DNA of 64,000 bases, taken from assembly GCA_020912385.1 (NCBI GenBank), contig CP087211.1, positions 1,860,001 to 1,924,000 of the forward strand, given 5' to 3'. The notes under the pieces are model-generated. The model did not search any database and was not told where the DNA came from. It was given only the letters and a program-made list of their open reading frames with translations. This DNA comes from Neofusicoccum parvum (lineage: Eukaryota; Ascomycota; Dothideomycetes; Botryosphaeriales; Botryosphaeriaceae). Shown in pieces: positions 34,927 to 46,996 of this stretch (the first letter of the stretch is position 1; each line of letters opens with the position of its first letter). A program made the position numbers and the translations under genes.

Positions 34927-36696
34927 GCCGGTGGACCAGGCCTCTGTTGGGAGCTTCCGCGGTTGCATTTTGGCGGAGTTTTGCGGGCACAGGTACGTGC
35001 AGAACGAACGGAACGGGCTTCAGACCAGATTAAAACGCGCATAAGTTGGTCAAGGACATTTGCCGGCGGCTACGGAATAGAGAACACGACGTTTTTGCAA
35101 GACATGTTCAGGCTGCCATGCACTCAGCCCTACTACGTACGTGTACGCCGGAAGGCCCGGCTCATTTCACAGTAGAGGCTGTGCTTGGGACGGCGCATGG
35201 CCTTGTGACGCTTGAGGAGCAGCAGCAGCTTCAGCCTCATCACTCGGGAATCCTGCGGACATTGCGTCGCGATGGCTAGTCCGCCCTGCGTTGAGGCTTC
35301 TTACACACAGCGGCCTGTGGTTTTATGCACGGCATGCAGGAAAATTTTGTCGCTCGTACTGTGCTTCAGCCTCGGCGTCGTCGGCGTCGTCGGCAAAAAC
35401 CACATGGCAGCAGATGCACCCGGCCCATGCTGATCTCACGGCGAGCGCTGATCCGGCCGCGGATGCTGAGCTCGAAGCTTGTAGACAAAGGCGCCAAGCT
35501 CGGGAGGACATGGGGGGTCTGGCAGGCTGCAGACACGCCGCTGACGTTTTGACGGGATGCGTTGGCCAGCACGCGGCAGGACGGGCCTCGTGGTGGACAA
35601 CGACATGGAAAGCGATATTAACAAGCCGCGGGCGGAACGGCCGAGGTTGCTCCATTGCCGCTGACGAGCGCGCCGGCCGCCCGGTCAGGACAGGCGTTTC
35701 AACGGCGACCGGGATGGAGCGGTAGGGCAGAGGTGCGTTTCGAGCGTGTCGCGGACGTGCTCCCATCGGCTGGCGCTGAAGATCAGATCCGGATCGGCCA
35801 GGTTTTTTTGGGCGAGGGCTGGTCGCGGCCAGCTGAGCGCGCGCGGCTGTTGGCCAGCAGGGCCGGCGCCGCACCCCAGCACCCAGCACCCCAGCACCCC
35901 AGCACGGCGAGCGAGTCGGAAGATTTGGGGCCGCAGCCGACGGGATCGCTGCGTCGCGCGCGTCTGGCCAACCAGCGCGGCGCGAAGTGCGCAGGCGTAA
36001 TGCATTGGGCTAGCGCCCGCCGGCGGGACTGCATCGCGCTGCTGCTGCAACACGTCGCGTCCTGACGGCCATGCAGACGGCTGCAGGGCGCTGCATCAGG
36101 CGGCGGGCGGCGCGCAGGCGACTGCTGGCCGGCTCGCTGGGCGCAGCCGCAGGGCCAGGGGCGGCGGCCGCGCGCGTGATGAGGGTGCAAGGTCCTGGCA
36201 GGTCCTGGCCGGCGCGCTAAGGACCGCCGGAATTGCACGACGAGACGCTCGAGCGGAGCGAAATGATGGCCTCCTTCATGCACGCTCCGCCTTGGCGCGA
36301 GGGCTCAAACGGCAGCGTTCTTCTCAAGACGCCTAGCGCGCGCTGCTGCTTAACTTCCCCGAACACCGCTGGTCGCTCGCAAGACAAGCTGCGCTGCTGC
36401 TGCCGCCGTCGCCCCAAGAGCCGCGACCTGTCTCCCGTAGCCGCCGTTGCGTGCAACCGGCCGTCCATTCTTTACCCCCCGCCGCTCGTTTGACACCTCC
36501 AGCCCGCGCAGCGCAGCTTTCAGCATTCCCCGGCCCTCGTTCCCCCGTCAGCAGCGCCCATTCCGAGCCCGAGCAGCCAGACACCGCCGCGCGCGCCCCC
36601 GGAGATCAGCTGGATCCAGGGAATGCAGAGCATTGCCGGGTGCCAGGCTGCGTGGAACCCGTGGGATAGGCGGGCTTCGGCCTCAGAGACTTGCTC
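34927..36696. other. Intergenic before the RabGAP gene
   Basis: No gene supported. A CACCCCAG-type tandem run lies at about 35872-35903. The DNA from 36240 to 36690 is C-rich and probably forms the leader of the TBC gene. Confidence 0.4.
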
Positions 36697-39564
36697 ATGC
36701 CGCAGATGACAATGGGCCCGCTGCAGCTCGATTCGCCGCCCTCGAACGATGCCGCACACCACGGCCTGTTTCACCTCCACCACAAGAAGAGGGAGCCCAA
36801 GCGGCGCCCTGAGGAACTGCGTGCCGTTAGATCGCCTTCCCCTACGGGGCCGACCAGCGCGCCCCAATCACCGAGCCACTCGCTACTGAATGGTTTGAAG
36901 ATGCACCCAGTTAATATCCCGTCCGGCCCCCCGGTCGTCCCGGACACCACCAACTCGACCCCACGAGAATCTCTCAGCTCGAGAGACTCCCTTGCCAGCG
37001 AAGGATTCGAGCGCCCGCCTCCCGTCGCGGCGCCCCTTCCGCATCTTCCGCTGCGCAAGAGGTCCTCGCAGCGCCTGCGACAAAGAGCCGCGTCCCCTCT
37101 TTTAGCCTCCCCCCTCAACGAGTCCAGGATCCCTCGTTCTGCCGTGGACTACCCCTCGCCCACTCGCTCCGCCTTTACCAGCCGCTCGCGCCAGACGAGT
37201 AACGCCTCCAAACCTTATACAGACGAGCCATCGTACAGCGTTCAGCCCTCGCCCCTCGGTTCGCCTATTTCCAGCCGCGCGGATGACCAAGAAGACGACG
37301 TCGTTGACCCTCTCCCCGACTCTGTGCGCCTACGCCCACGCGCGTCCTCCCACACAATTAGCCAGCCGCAACGTATGCTTCGGACATCGGCATCGATTCC
37401 CAACCTTGCGCAGCTGCGGGCGCGGGAGGTAGTCTCTGCCACGGGCCACAGGCGGGAGAGACGGAGTACTGTCCGCGACAGCTATCTTTCCATGCTTCGC
37501 CGCGAGCCGCCGGTCAGACCACATGCCCTAGGCGACGAGATGCGCTCCAGCTACCGTTCCAACTTTACCAACTCGTCCTCCGGTTTCATTGATGCAAGCG
37601 GGACCGAGCGCAGCAGCATCATTTCCGAACGAAGCGGGGTGAGCAACACTCCTTACACCACCGACCACGAACAGACCGATGCAGAAAAGACGGATTTCGA
37701 GAAGACCGATGTCGAGACCGATGCGGAAACCTATGCCGAGCCGGAGGGTATGACGGTCGAAGACGCGATCGATATGTACGAGATGGGCTTCGAGGATGAT
37801 CCGGAGGAGATTCCTGAGGGATCGGATGAGGGATATGCGTCTCAGGTCCCTACAAATATCACTCCCGAGGAAGCTCAGACACCGCCAAGGATGCGACGGC
37901 ACTCGACTAGTAGTCTCCGCGACTCCGCCCTCGGTTCCGAACTTCCTGCAGACCACGACATCTCCTATGTTACTCCCGGTGGTCGCGCTGATCGAGCATC
38001 CAGAATCATGCTCGAGCAGGAAATTGCCGCCAGACAACCGCCTCCGCACTCCGCCAGGTCAGCCAGGTCGAATCGACTCTCCAGAATCATGGCCGAACAA
38101 GAAAGAGCTGCCAGACAGCCGCCTCAACATTCCGCCCGGTCAGCGAAATCTGCCAGGTCTGGAAAGTCGCACAAGTCAACGGGATCCAAGGTGATGATGA
38201 AAGAGAAGACATTCAGCCAAATGCTCGCTTCGAAGACGCCTATGGCGAAGGAACAGGTGGCGGTTGCGGCTGGATCGTCTATCCCTCGTGACCGCTACGG
38301 TTTCAAGAAGGCCACGCAGTATATTACGGTGGAGCAATATGACGCGTGGAACGGACCTTACAGGGAATACACCGAACGCCGCCGCAAGAAGTGGCAGAAC
38401 CTCATGAGGCAACATGGACTTCCTCAAGAGAAGCCCGCCCGTTTCCCACCACGGAGCGAGAAGGTGAAGAGATTCATCCGCAAAGGCATCCCGCCGGAAT
38501 GGAGAGGTGCGGCTTGGTTTTACTACGGCGGCGGACCTGCCCGACAGGCTGCAAACCCAGGCTTGTACTGGGAACTGATCGAGCAGGTCAACGAGGGCAA
38601 GCTCAGCGAGCAAGATCGCGAGCACATTGAGCGGGATCTCAACCGTACTTTCCCGGACAACGTCAGGTTCCGACCTGAGTCGAGAGCGTCCATGAACGCG
38701 GCACACTTGTTGGATACACGTTCGACCGACTTGACGCCGGAGTGTGAAACACCGATCCTGCGCGCGCTGCGCCGCGTGCTTCAGGCGTTCGCGGTACACA
38801 ACCCCGGAATCGGTTACTGCCAGTCGCTTAACTTCCTCGCTGGTCTTCTTCTGATCTTCCTGGACGAGGATGAGGAAAAGGCCTTCATTATGCTCGACAT
38901 CATCACCAGCATCCACCTGCCCGGAACTCACGGCCGTGTGCTTGAGGCGAACATCGACATTGGTGTTCTCATGCACAGCATCCGCGAGTCCATGCCTGCC
39001 ATCTGGAACAAGATCGATGACACGAAGGAGTTTGAGCCGAACGTCACCACCTCCTCCGCCCGCTTGCCTACGGTCTCTCTTGCCATGACCTCGTGGTTCA
39101 TGTCTCTGTTTGTCGGGAACTTTCCTATTGAGACGGTGCTCCGCGTGTGGGACTCATTCTTCTACGAAGGCTCAAAGACGCTGTTCCGAATTGCACTGGC
39201 GATTCTCAAGATTGGTGAAGCTGAGATTCGTGCTATTTCCGACCCGATGGAGGTTTTCCAAATCATCCAAACGCTGCCGCGCCGCCTCATCGATCCCAAC
39301 TCTCTTATGGAAGCGTGCTTCCGCCGCCGCAATGGCTTTGGGCACATCAAGCAGGAAACCATTGATGCACGCCGCGTTGAGCGCCGCCGTGCGCACCAGG
39401 CCGACATTGCCCGTATCAGCGGCAACTGGGCCGCCAAGTTCCCGAACAAGAAGGAGGTTGACGCGCAATCTGTGCGGTCAAAGGCCGGAGGAGTCCGCAG
39501 AGCGGCAAGCAAACGCTTCAAGACCAAGCGTAGAGCCAGGACCGACCAGGTTCAGGGCAAATAA
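36697..39564 (+). CDS. TBC-domain Rab GTPase-activating protein
   Basis: One open frame of 955 aa from the ATG at 36697; a short upstream exon cannot be excluded because CATGCCGCAG just there also reads as a splice acceptor. The first 580 residues are Ser/Arg/Pro-rich, with an acidic repetitive stretch (EKTD, ETDAET) near 330 and two 27-residue repeats near 435-485. The TBC domain spans about 590-830: GIPPEWRGAAWFYYGG, the arginine-finger motif as IERDLNRTFPDN and the glutamine-finger motif as YCQSLNFLAGLLL. It should stimulate GTP hydrolysis by a Rab of the secretory or endocytic route by the dual-finger mechanism. The basic C-terminus (KRFKTKRRAR) may bind membranes. The Rab substrate cannot be read from the sequence. 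Confidence 0.9.
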   Translation: MPQMTMGPLQLDSPPSNDAAHHGLFHLHHKKREPKRRPEELRAVRSPSPTGPTSAPQSPSHSLLNGLKMHPVNIPSGPPVVPDTTNSTPRESLSSRDSLASEGFERPPPVAAPLPHLPLRKRSSQRLRQRAASPLLASPLNESRIPRSAVDYPSPTRSAFTSRSRQTSNASKPYTDEPSYSVQPSPLGSPISSRADDQEDDVVDPLPDSVRLRPRASSHTISQPQRMLRTSASIPNLAQLRAREVVSATGHRRERRSTVRDSYLSMLRREPPVRPHALGDEMRSSYRSNFTNSSSGFIDASGTERSSIISERSGVSNTPYTTDHEQTDAEKTDFEKTDVETDAETYAEPEGMTVEDAIDMYEMGFEDDPEEIPEGSDEGYASQVPTNITPEEAQTPPRMRRHSTSSLRDSALGSELPADHDISYVTPGGRADRASRIMLEQEIAARQPPPHSARSARSNRLSRIMAEQERAARQPPQHSARSAKSARSGKSHKSTGSKVMMKEKTFSQMLASKTPMAKEQVAVAAGSSIPRDRYGFKKATQYITVEQYDAWNGPYREYTERRRKKWQNLMRQHGLPQEKPARFPPRSEKVKRFIRKGIPPEWRGAAWFYYGGGPARQAANPGLYWELIEQVNEGKLSEQDREHIERDLNRTFPDNVRFRPESRASMNAAHLLDTRSTDLTPECETPILRALRRVLQAFAVHNPGIGYCQSLNFLAGLLLIFLDEDEEKAFIMLDIITSIHLPGTHGRVLEANIDIGVLMHSIRESMPAIWNKIDDTKEFEPNVTTSSARLPTVSLAMTSWFMSLFVGNFPIETVLRVWDSFFYEGSKTLFRIALAILKIGEAEIRAISDPMEVFQIIQTLPRRLIDPNSLMEACFRRRNGFGHIKQETIDARRVERRRAHQADIARISGNWAAKFPNKKEVDAQSVRSKAGGVRRAASKRFKTKRRARTDQVQGK
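37999..38160 (+). repeat. Two 81-bp coding repeats in the RabGAP gene
   Basis: Two adjacent copies, starting at 37999 and 38080, each encode SRIM.EQE.AARQPP.HSARSA with few changes. The period is exactly 81 bp (27 codons), so the frame is kept. Confidence 0.85.
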
Positions 39565-41195
39565 GGACATGCACATAAAAGTCTTTTTGGAGTTCCCTGG
39601 AGCGTTTTTCATTCTCTTTTCATATCATTTGCTTTTCCTTCCAAGGAGCCACTTGCAAGCATTTAGTCTGGTGTTAGTGGGGATTTTCTTTACAATCACG
39701 GCCTTCTGGATTGTGCTGTTTATTTGCTTCTACATACCCTCCTTTTTCGATTCGATATCACTCCTTCGATGTTTAGTGTTTAGTCACTCTTTGATACCAC
39801 CTGTTGTTTTCACAATGTTCTTTCCTTTTTCCATTGTTTCCTTTCATCTACGAAACTTTGCCTCTAGGGTCTTATATGATCAGGGCTTGAGAAAAAAGTA
39901 AACAATATCCGGTGCTAAGGGGTTTTTGAATATGTTGCCACAAGTAATAGGCAACAGGCGTTTTCCTTTTTGGAAAGACGGACAGAGAAGAGTGGAACTA
40001 GGGACAATATTTTCCATGATGCCCAGAGGACGGTAGCTACGCAACAAAATCTATGGATACGCTATACCCCCAAAACTATGCAAGATAAACTTTTGGTGTC
40101 ATTATCAGGATGTTCACGGTGGCGAAACGGGTGCTGTTTGACTAGCGAACATGGTGCCGCGAGCTATGTTTAGGCCGTTGGGATCGACGCGCGCAGGCTT
40201 CCTTCTCTTGAGCCAGGCTTCCCGCGCTCCCGCTGTTGGCGGCTCAGCGGACTACCCGCAGTGGTCCGGAGAGGCAACCAATTCCTCGCACGGTGTGATG
40301 GACGCCGAAGCACTGATTTTTCTCGCACAAATGATGTCAATCAGACGCGATATTGACGGGGCGAGTCAAGCAGGCAGTGGCTGGTGGTACAAGCATTTGA
40401 GCTCGTCTACCTGAGGCAGCAACGGCCGACGGCAGGGGAAGCAGGAGCCGTTGCGAGGACGAGGCGTTCCGGGTTGCCATGTGGGCAAAGCAACAGGTCA
40501 TCTGCGAGCTGCATATAACAGATCATCAAATATGGCGCCACAGGAAAGGGATTGTGATTCATCAATCTAGCACAACGTAGCAAGGCCCGGGGCTGGCCGC
40601 GAGGCCGACCAGGTTTCTCGCCGCTGCCGAAATAAGAGCCGCGGGGGATAGATGGGGAAGCAGGGTCACGGGGCGGGAGGCGAGCTCGAGCACGAGAAGC
40701 GAACAATCTTATCGGAGATGCGCCGTTCCCAGATGAAAGGGAGTGCATATGCATGGAAGACGGGAGATGCAGTGCAGACGGAGGAGGGCAGCCGAGTCAT
40801 GGGTCTCCCCTGTCGAGCATCAGCAGCACGTTATCCGTCGGCGGGCCGCAGGCCGGGGCGGAGGAGGGACGGGCTTCGCCTCTGGTCGTCCGTTCCTTCC
40901 CTTGGAGGTCGCGCCGACGTCATGCGAACGAGCCACCCGCCCGCACGCGACCAACCTCAGGCAGTTTTGGGTGCTGGGGTGGCTGGGAGTGGAAAGTGGA
41001 GAAGAACAACACAGAAGGAATCACACGCGACAAGCGCCCGCCCGCCCAGGCTGCCAGGAAGACACAGCAAGGGCCCTGCTGAAGAAATTTCCAAACAATG
41101 CACGCGGCCGGCTGAGCTGCTGCTGTTGTTTTCTGTACCGTCACCTCGCGGGACGTCTCGACCGACCAACCGTCGCCGCCCCGCCGTCCGTCAAC
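39565..41195. other. Intergenic between RabGAP and NCA2
   Basis: The first 350 bases are T-rich and are probably the RabGAP 3' UTR; a hydrophobic open frame there (to 39901) is a by-product of the T content. No gene is supported in the rest. Confidence 0.45.
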
Positions 41196-43479
41196 ATGTC
41201 ATTCGTGGCCGAGTAAGGTCTCCCATTGCTTGTGTCTGCAGCCATTGGGCCTCTTCTCTCGTTCTAACTCTCTGCGCATCGCAGCCAGGTCCAGCGGATC
41301 GACAGCCAGCTCGACCGGTTGCCGCTGTCGGCTGGCCTGCCCTCTGCCGCGGCGACAACCGTTGCGACAGAAGAGATCGTCCATGCCAACCAGGCGCGCG
41401 TCACGCACCTGCAGAACCTCATCAAGTCGCTGTCGACGTCCACTTCGCAGAAGAAGTCGCTGCTCTCGCGCGACCGCATCCGGGGCGTGCTGCAGCAGGC
41501 CCGCATCGCCGACGATTGCTCGACATGCCAGCAGCATTTCATCTACAAACAAGGCGGCGGAGCGCAGGATGAGGAGGAAGAGGAAGAAGAGCGGCGAGAG
41601 CGGCGCCGCTACTCGGTGACGGACGCGGTCGAGCCCAGCTACGAGCACGAGCTCGAGTGGCTGCTGCTCAGCAAGGCCACGGCGCACACGTACGGCCTGG
41701 TGCTCAACGGCATCCTGGAGCAGACGCTGCCGCTCAGCGACGACATCTGGTACTGGGACGACGTGCTGGGCTCGGCCCGCCACGCCTCGGTCTACTCCAT
41801 CCAGACCAGCCCGCTGCGCCTGTGGGCTTGGTCCAAGGGCGTGTACCAGGACGTGCGCCGGCGCGGTGGCGATCACCTGATGCGCGACGGCTGGGGCCAG
41901 TTCTACGGGCTTGTGCAGGAGGTGGTGCGCGACCGCTCGATCAGGCAGATCCAGCGCCGCGTGCTGTCGCCGCTGGCGCTGGTCAGGAACGAGGCCCGCG
42001 CGAAGCAGAGCGCGCTCAAGCGCATCCGTCTGATCAACGCGAATGCGCTGGGCGTCTTGCTGGGCGAGGGCTTGAGCAACCAGAGCTCCCACGACGAGGG
42101 CTTCCGCACCCCGACCGCCCAGACGACCGAGGATAGCCGCCACCGCTGGAAGAGCGCCGTGACGCGCTCCATCGCGTTGATGGATATCGTGCTGCAGGAG
42201 GTCACGGACCCGCATGTGCCAGTAGATGACTTCGACGATGCGGTGGCGGCGAGGACGGACCAGGACAGATACTACCAGATTCTCGAGGCGTCGGATCACA
42301 GTGCGCTGTCCCTGAACCCGGCGATGGTGGCTGAGCGCCTGGCGGCGATTCTGGATACGCATTTGAGCAGCTATTCGACGGAGCTTCACGCGAGGGTCCA
42401 GGAGCATGGGCGGCCGTCGGGTATCGTCCGGTACTGGCTGCCTGCGACTGTGCTGTTGGTAAGTTGGCTGGTGGAGTCAAGTGTCGAATTGGGCTAATCA
42501 ATTTCTAGGTGTCGTCAACTACGATCTACAGACTTGTCATGGGTAACCGCAACGAGATCATTGCCTCGATACGCGACCTAGGCCACACGACCATAGATTT
42601 CTTCAACAACTGGATCATAGAGCCGACTAAGAAGATCGTCGGCACCATCCGCCACGACGAGGATAGCGAGGTTTCGATCATGAGCAAGAGGAGTCTAGAA
42701 GGCGATATGGCGAGTCTAGAGCGCATGGTGGTCGATTTCGCGGTGCAGAACCCGGAGAACGGAAGCATCACGGAACCGCAAATTGTGGAGATCCGCCAGA
42801 AGGTCAAAGAGGGAGATCTGACACCCGTTCTGAAGGCGTACGAGAAGGACATGCAGAAGCCCATTGTTGGCGCCATCTCGGGCAATTTGATCAGAGCGTT
42901 GCTCATCCAGATCCAGAAGACAAAGGTGGATGTGGAGGTGGCTATGAGTGGCATCGACTCCATCCTGAAGAGCCAGGAGCTTCTGTTTGGGTAAGTTTGA
43001 GATTCCTTCTGGAGTGGCTTAGGGAGGCTGACGACAAGCAGCTTTATTGGCCTGACTCCGGGCGTCCTGGTGTGCTTCGCGATTACGAGATATCTTCAGG
43101 GCACGTTCGGCAGCCGCAAGGGCTTGCGGATGTCGCAGGTGTCGGGCCAGATCACGCGTGTGTTCAGGTAAGTCAAGCGAGCAGAAATCTAGACTTTGGG
43201 TGGTTGTCTCGGAGACTGACCAAGTGCGTCTGCAGGAACATCGACCGCATCCTCACCACGGCGCAGCCGACCAAGTACGGCGAACTGTTCTACAAGGACC
43301 ACGGACTGCTTCTTTGTGAGGTGCACGTGCTGCGGCAGCTCGCAAGCAGGATCCTGCCCGGACGCGTGTTCCACGACTTCCTGGAGGAGGTTGACGACCT
43401 GGTGGACATCCGGACGGGCGTGGCGAAGCAGCGCAAGGTGGTGAAGCGCATGAGGTGGGCGTATGCAAAGTGGCTGTGA
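41196..43479 (+). CDS. NCA2: NCA2-like mitochondrial protein
   Basis: Five exons (41196-41212, 41285-42458, 42509-42990, 43042-43167, 43236-43479) give 680 aa with consistent phases. The first exon is only 17 bp. The N-terminal half is helical with the conserved segment SDDIWYWDDVLGSARHASVY. Hydrophobic segments lie near 387-410 (YWLPATVLLVSSTTIYRLV) and 557-577 (GFIGLTPGVLVCFAITRYL). Between them comes DFFNNWIIEPTKKI, and the end (FYKDHGLLLCEVHVLRQLA) matches the family C-terminus. In yeast, Nca2 acts with Nca3 to control expression of mitochondrially encoded Atp6 and Atp8, and homologues sit in mitochondrial membranes. Function here is by family. Confidence 0.9.
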
Positions 43480-44271
43480 AGCAAGCGCAGCAGCAGGAGT
43501 TTCGTCAGAGAGTGGCTAGTGCATGGCATGGGATGGTCTGGACTGGACCGTCCCGTATCGGAGCAGGCGGCGCGGGTCTGCGTGACGTATGCAGACGGGA
43601 AGCATGGCCTCGATAACTGCTCCGTATCACAACGGAGACAGAAAAGCATGTAGAAATACAAAGCATTCAAGCATTCAAGCATTCAAGCACCAAGCATTCA
43701 AGCATGCGGTAGCGATTGAGCACGCGCGCGGCACGCTCGCATCAGACCCATGGCGCCGGGGTGCAGGGAAGAGGCCTGAGGATTTGTGGCCGGGCGGCGC
43801 GCGGGGACCCTGTTTTGAGGCCAGCGCGGCCGCCAGTCGCAGGGCGCATCGGCGTGCGGCGCCTGCGAAGGCACGCCGCGCATGAATTGCGCCCCGGGTG
43901 TTGGTGCTCGCCGCCGCTCTTGGGCAAGTGTCTCATTGGTCTTGGCGGGCGGTGTGTGGGATGCAGGTCCGGGTCCGTGGCCTGGTGGTCCTTCCCCATG
44001 CCGCTATCTGGCTGGGTAAAGCCACCCAGGAGTGAACAACCTGCCAAAGCACCCACGCCTTGACAACTCCCCCGCCAACGACCACCCCAAGCCCAGCGAC
44101 CGCGAGAACCCCCCGAATCCCGCAACTGCCGCCGCCCGCGCTCTGCGACCCCGGAAACAAAGCGCCGCCGCTCTCACCGACCCGCGCCGCCGCCGACCAC
44201 CACGCTCCCGCCGCCCTCCAGGCACCTCCCGCAACCACCCTAAGCTCGCAGCCTGCCCGCTCTCCGCAACC
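43480..44271. other. Intergenic between NCA2 and SEC4
   Basis: Contains the short tandem repeat at 43663-43707. From about 44050 the + strand is C-rich and is the likely SEC4 leader. No gene supported. Confidence 0.45.
43663..43707. repeat. Tandem repeat of GCATTCAA
   Basis: Four exact copies of the 8-base unit, one 7-base variant (GCACCAA) between the third and fourth, and a partial end copy, in the NCA2 3' region. Confidence 0.9.
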
Positions 44272-45396
44272 ATGGCCGGCACACGAAACTATGACTTCCT
44301 TGTCCGTCTGCCCTCGTCGAGCACCCCGCCTGTCCCCTGCCCTGTGTGCTCCGTTCCTTGACGTCCCCCGCCGCGCCGCCGTCGTGACAGCGCACCGCCG
44401 GGAGGATGCGTCTTCCGCCACACCCTCACACCCTCGCACTCACTCCACACACACGAGATGATGCTGACAGCTGTGCCTCCTCGTCTCACAGATCAAGCTC
44501 CTGCTGATCGGCGACTCGGGCGTGGGCAAGTCGTGCTGCTTGCTGCGCTTCAGCGAGGACTCGTTCACGCCGTCGTTCATCACGACCATCGGCATCGACT
44601 TCAAGATCCGGACCATCGAGCTGGACGGCAAGCGGGTGAAGCTGCAGATCTGGGACACGGCAGGGCAAGAGCGCTTCCGCACCATCACCACCGCCTACTA
44701 CCGGGGTGCCATGGGCATCTTGCTGGTCTACGATGTCACCGACGAGCGCTCCTTCAACAGTATGTCCTCCTCTCTCCTACAAATCCTCTCCTCCGGTGCT
44801 GCTTCGCCCATACATACACACACTGTTTTCTTATCTGTCCACTTGCCCCGGAGCTCGCTGCCTCGCCTCCGCCCCACACTCCGCAAGCACGTCGCCGATT
44901 GCGGCGGTGCGGCCACGGAAGAGCTTCGGCGGAGCTGGGCAAGCCACAGAGATCTCCTCTTCGCCCGATAGGATTGAACAAAAAAAAAAAGTCACAAGGC
45001 TAATGACAGTTTCGCCGCGCACCCTTTTTACGGGGGTGCGCGCTGGCGTTCTTTTGGTGCACTACAGACATACGGACTTGGTTCTCGAACGTGGAGCAGC
45101 ACGCGACGGAGGGCGTCAACAAGATCCTGATCGGCAACAAGTGCGACTGGGAGGAGAAGCGGGCGGTGTCGACGGAACAGGGCCAGGCGCTGGCCGACGA
45201 GCTGGGCATCCCGTTCCTGGAGGTGTCGGCCAAGAGCAACATCAACGTCGACAAGGCCTTTTACAGCCTGGCGGCCGACATCAAGAAGCGCATCATCGAC
45301 ACGGCCCGCAGCGACCCGGCGCCCGGCCAGGGCCAGAGTGGCGTCAACGTCAACGATCAGGGCGCCAACGCCGGAATGGGCGGGAAGTGCTGTTAG
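44272..45396 (+). CDS. SEC4: Sec4/SrgA-type Rab GTPase of exocytosis
   Basis: Three exons (44272-44301, 44492-44759, 45068-45396) give 208 aa. All Rab motifs are visible: P-loop GDSGVGKS, effector threonine in [19 protein letters not shown] and SAK, and a C-terminal double cysteine (GGKCC) for geranylgeranylation. The start [17 protein letters not shown] is that of fungal Sec4/Rab8 proteins. The protein drives secretory vesicle tethering at the plasma membrane with the exocyst, which is central for hyphal tip growth. The introns are long (190 and 308 bp); intron 1 uses the unusual donor GTCCGT and intron 2 contains an 11-A tract. Confidence 0.95.
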
Positions 45397-46915
45397 ATAT
45401 GAAGTCCTTTTTTCCTGCCGGTCTTTCCTTGCTTGGTTTTTTTACTTTCAATTTTTCTTTCCTTTTTCTTTAAATTAACGGGAACACACAGAGGAAGGGA
45501 ATATGTTGTTATGCGAGAACGTCTAACTGTCTTTTGCTGCTGCAGCTGCTACGCGCGCGACGGCGGAAGGGGGGAATTTTCTTGACGACGGAGGGGACGG
45601 AAAGAAGGGCGAGCAGGTGCGTGCACATACGCGTACACGTTTCTCGCGGCCAGGATCGGGGAAACGATTGGGTGGGAAAGTGGAGGGCGGGAGTAAGCGG
45701 GAGTAAGCGAGGAGCGAGGAGCGAGGGAGGAGAGTGAGAGAAGGGGGTTAGGGGAAGAATGAAGGATTAGGGGAAAGGGGATGACATGGGGCGGTGGCAA
45801 AAAAAGTGTGGACACGCACACCCTCGTGAGGTCGGTGGGTCTCTGGGTTTGTACTTTGGATCCAGGGACACATGACACAGCACTTCAACAATACCACCAC
45901 AACCACAGCACACTGCATCAACGCGAAATGGAACATTGCATACTCACTTGCACGACGGGAAGGCGGTGGAGGGGATGATCTCAGTCATGTCAGGCATGGG
46001 TGGACGGACGGAGAGAGCGCGCGAAGGAGGGATGGAGGTACAGAGAAGAGGTTTTCCAGGGAAAGAAGGGCAGAAGAAAAAAGATGGGCATTTGGCATTT
46101 GCACAGGCTTTTTCTTTCTTGTTCCATCATCAGTCATGGCTTTCTTATTAGTGATGGTGGAAAGGGTGGGCTTCTTTACTATCTTGCTCTCTCTCTCTCT
46201 CTCTCTGTAGTCCTTCCCCCTCTCTCTACTACTTACTTACTCTCTTGGTAGTTTTAATCTTTTCTTCTCTTACTGCACGAGGGTAATTTTGTGGAGTGGG
46301 GTATGTGAGGTAGTCACGAGGTGTCCTTTTCTGAACGCTTGTTCCCTGCGCTACTAACTTGCTGATGGTGGGTGAGATGCTGATCGTGCGTGTTTAGTGT
46401 AGGTGAGGTGGTGGGGCGATGATGCGGATGTGTGTAGCTACTGATTATGAGAGCAAGATAGAGAAGGAGGGGTAATGAAGTAGTACTCGCTTCCCACAAA
46501 CTCTTTGCGCTCGGAACAGTTGCGCAAGGACATCGGCTGTGAATTTAGTCGGCTCTACACTTTATACTAGAGCGGAGCTGTTTAGTGCTCAAGCGCATTT
46601 GAGGCGGCGATGGTGCGGCAATGGTTGAACAGGATTGGTCGTATTTTGAGGGGCTTTTGTGTTCGACATCTTTGCCGATAACCGGCTACTCCAACCGCTC
46701 TCAATGGGAAGTTCCAGCGTACATACGCCTCTGGGCGCATTTCAACGTTCAAGACGACTGGTCATATCATGTCCAAACAAATAGCCGGTGATGATTTCGA
46801 GAAAGTGACAGCCACAACACCCAAGGGGAAGAACCGCAAACGAAGGATGTCTACAAATGAGAAGCAAAAGGAGATCCCCCGGTGCCCCTTTTACAACCAT
46901 GCCAAAAGCTCTCCC
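45397..46915. other. SEC4 downstream region with low-complexity DNA
   Basis: G/A-rich runs (GGAGCGAGGAGCGAGG) near 45690-45740, a (CT)10 run at 46187-46206, and pyrimidine-rich DNA to about 46260. No gene supported apart from a doubtful relic frame at 46769-46996. Confidence 0.5.
46187..46206. repeat. (CT)10 microsatellite
   Basis: Ten perfect CT dinucleotides downstream of SEC4. Confidence 0.95.
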
Positions 46916-46996
46916 TCAAGATTCACCGAAGTTTACCAAGGAATTCCAGAAGTCAACATTGGACATGCTGTCGAGACTACTGCCGCTGAACCATAG
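46769..46996 (+). pseudogene. Possible inverted relic of the zinc-finger module
   Basis: A 75-codon ATG-initiated + strand frame overlapping the 3' end of the opposite-strand zinc-finger-module gene. It has a basic stretch (KGKNRKRRMS) followed by PRCPFYNHAKSSPSRF, which resembles the basic stretch plus FACPYYKRNP start of the module in that neighbour. The rest of the module is missing. It may be a chance resemblance. Confidence 0.2.

Noticed and set aside
39565..39901. Hydrophobic open frame after the RabGAP gene that looks like a membrane protein
   Set aside because: The DNA is T-rich 3' UTR, which automatically encodes Phe, Leu and Ser; the frame continues from a shadow of the RabGAP gene.
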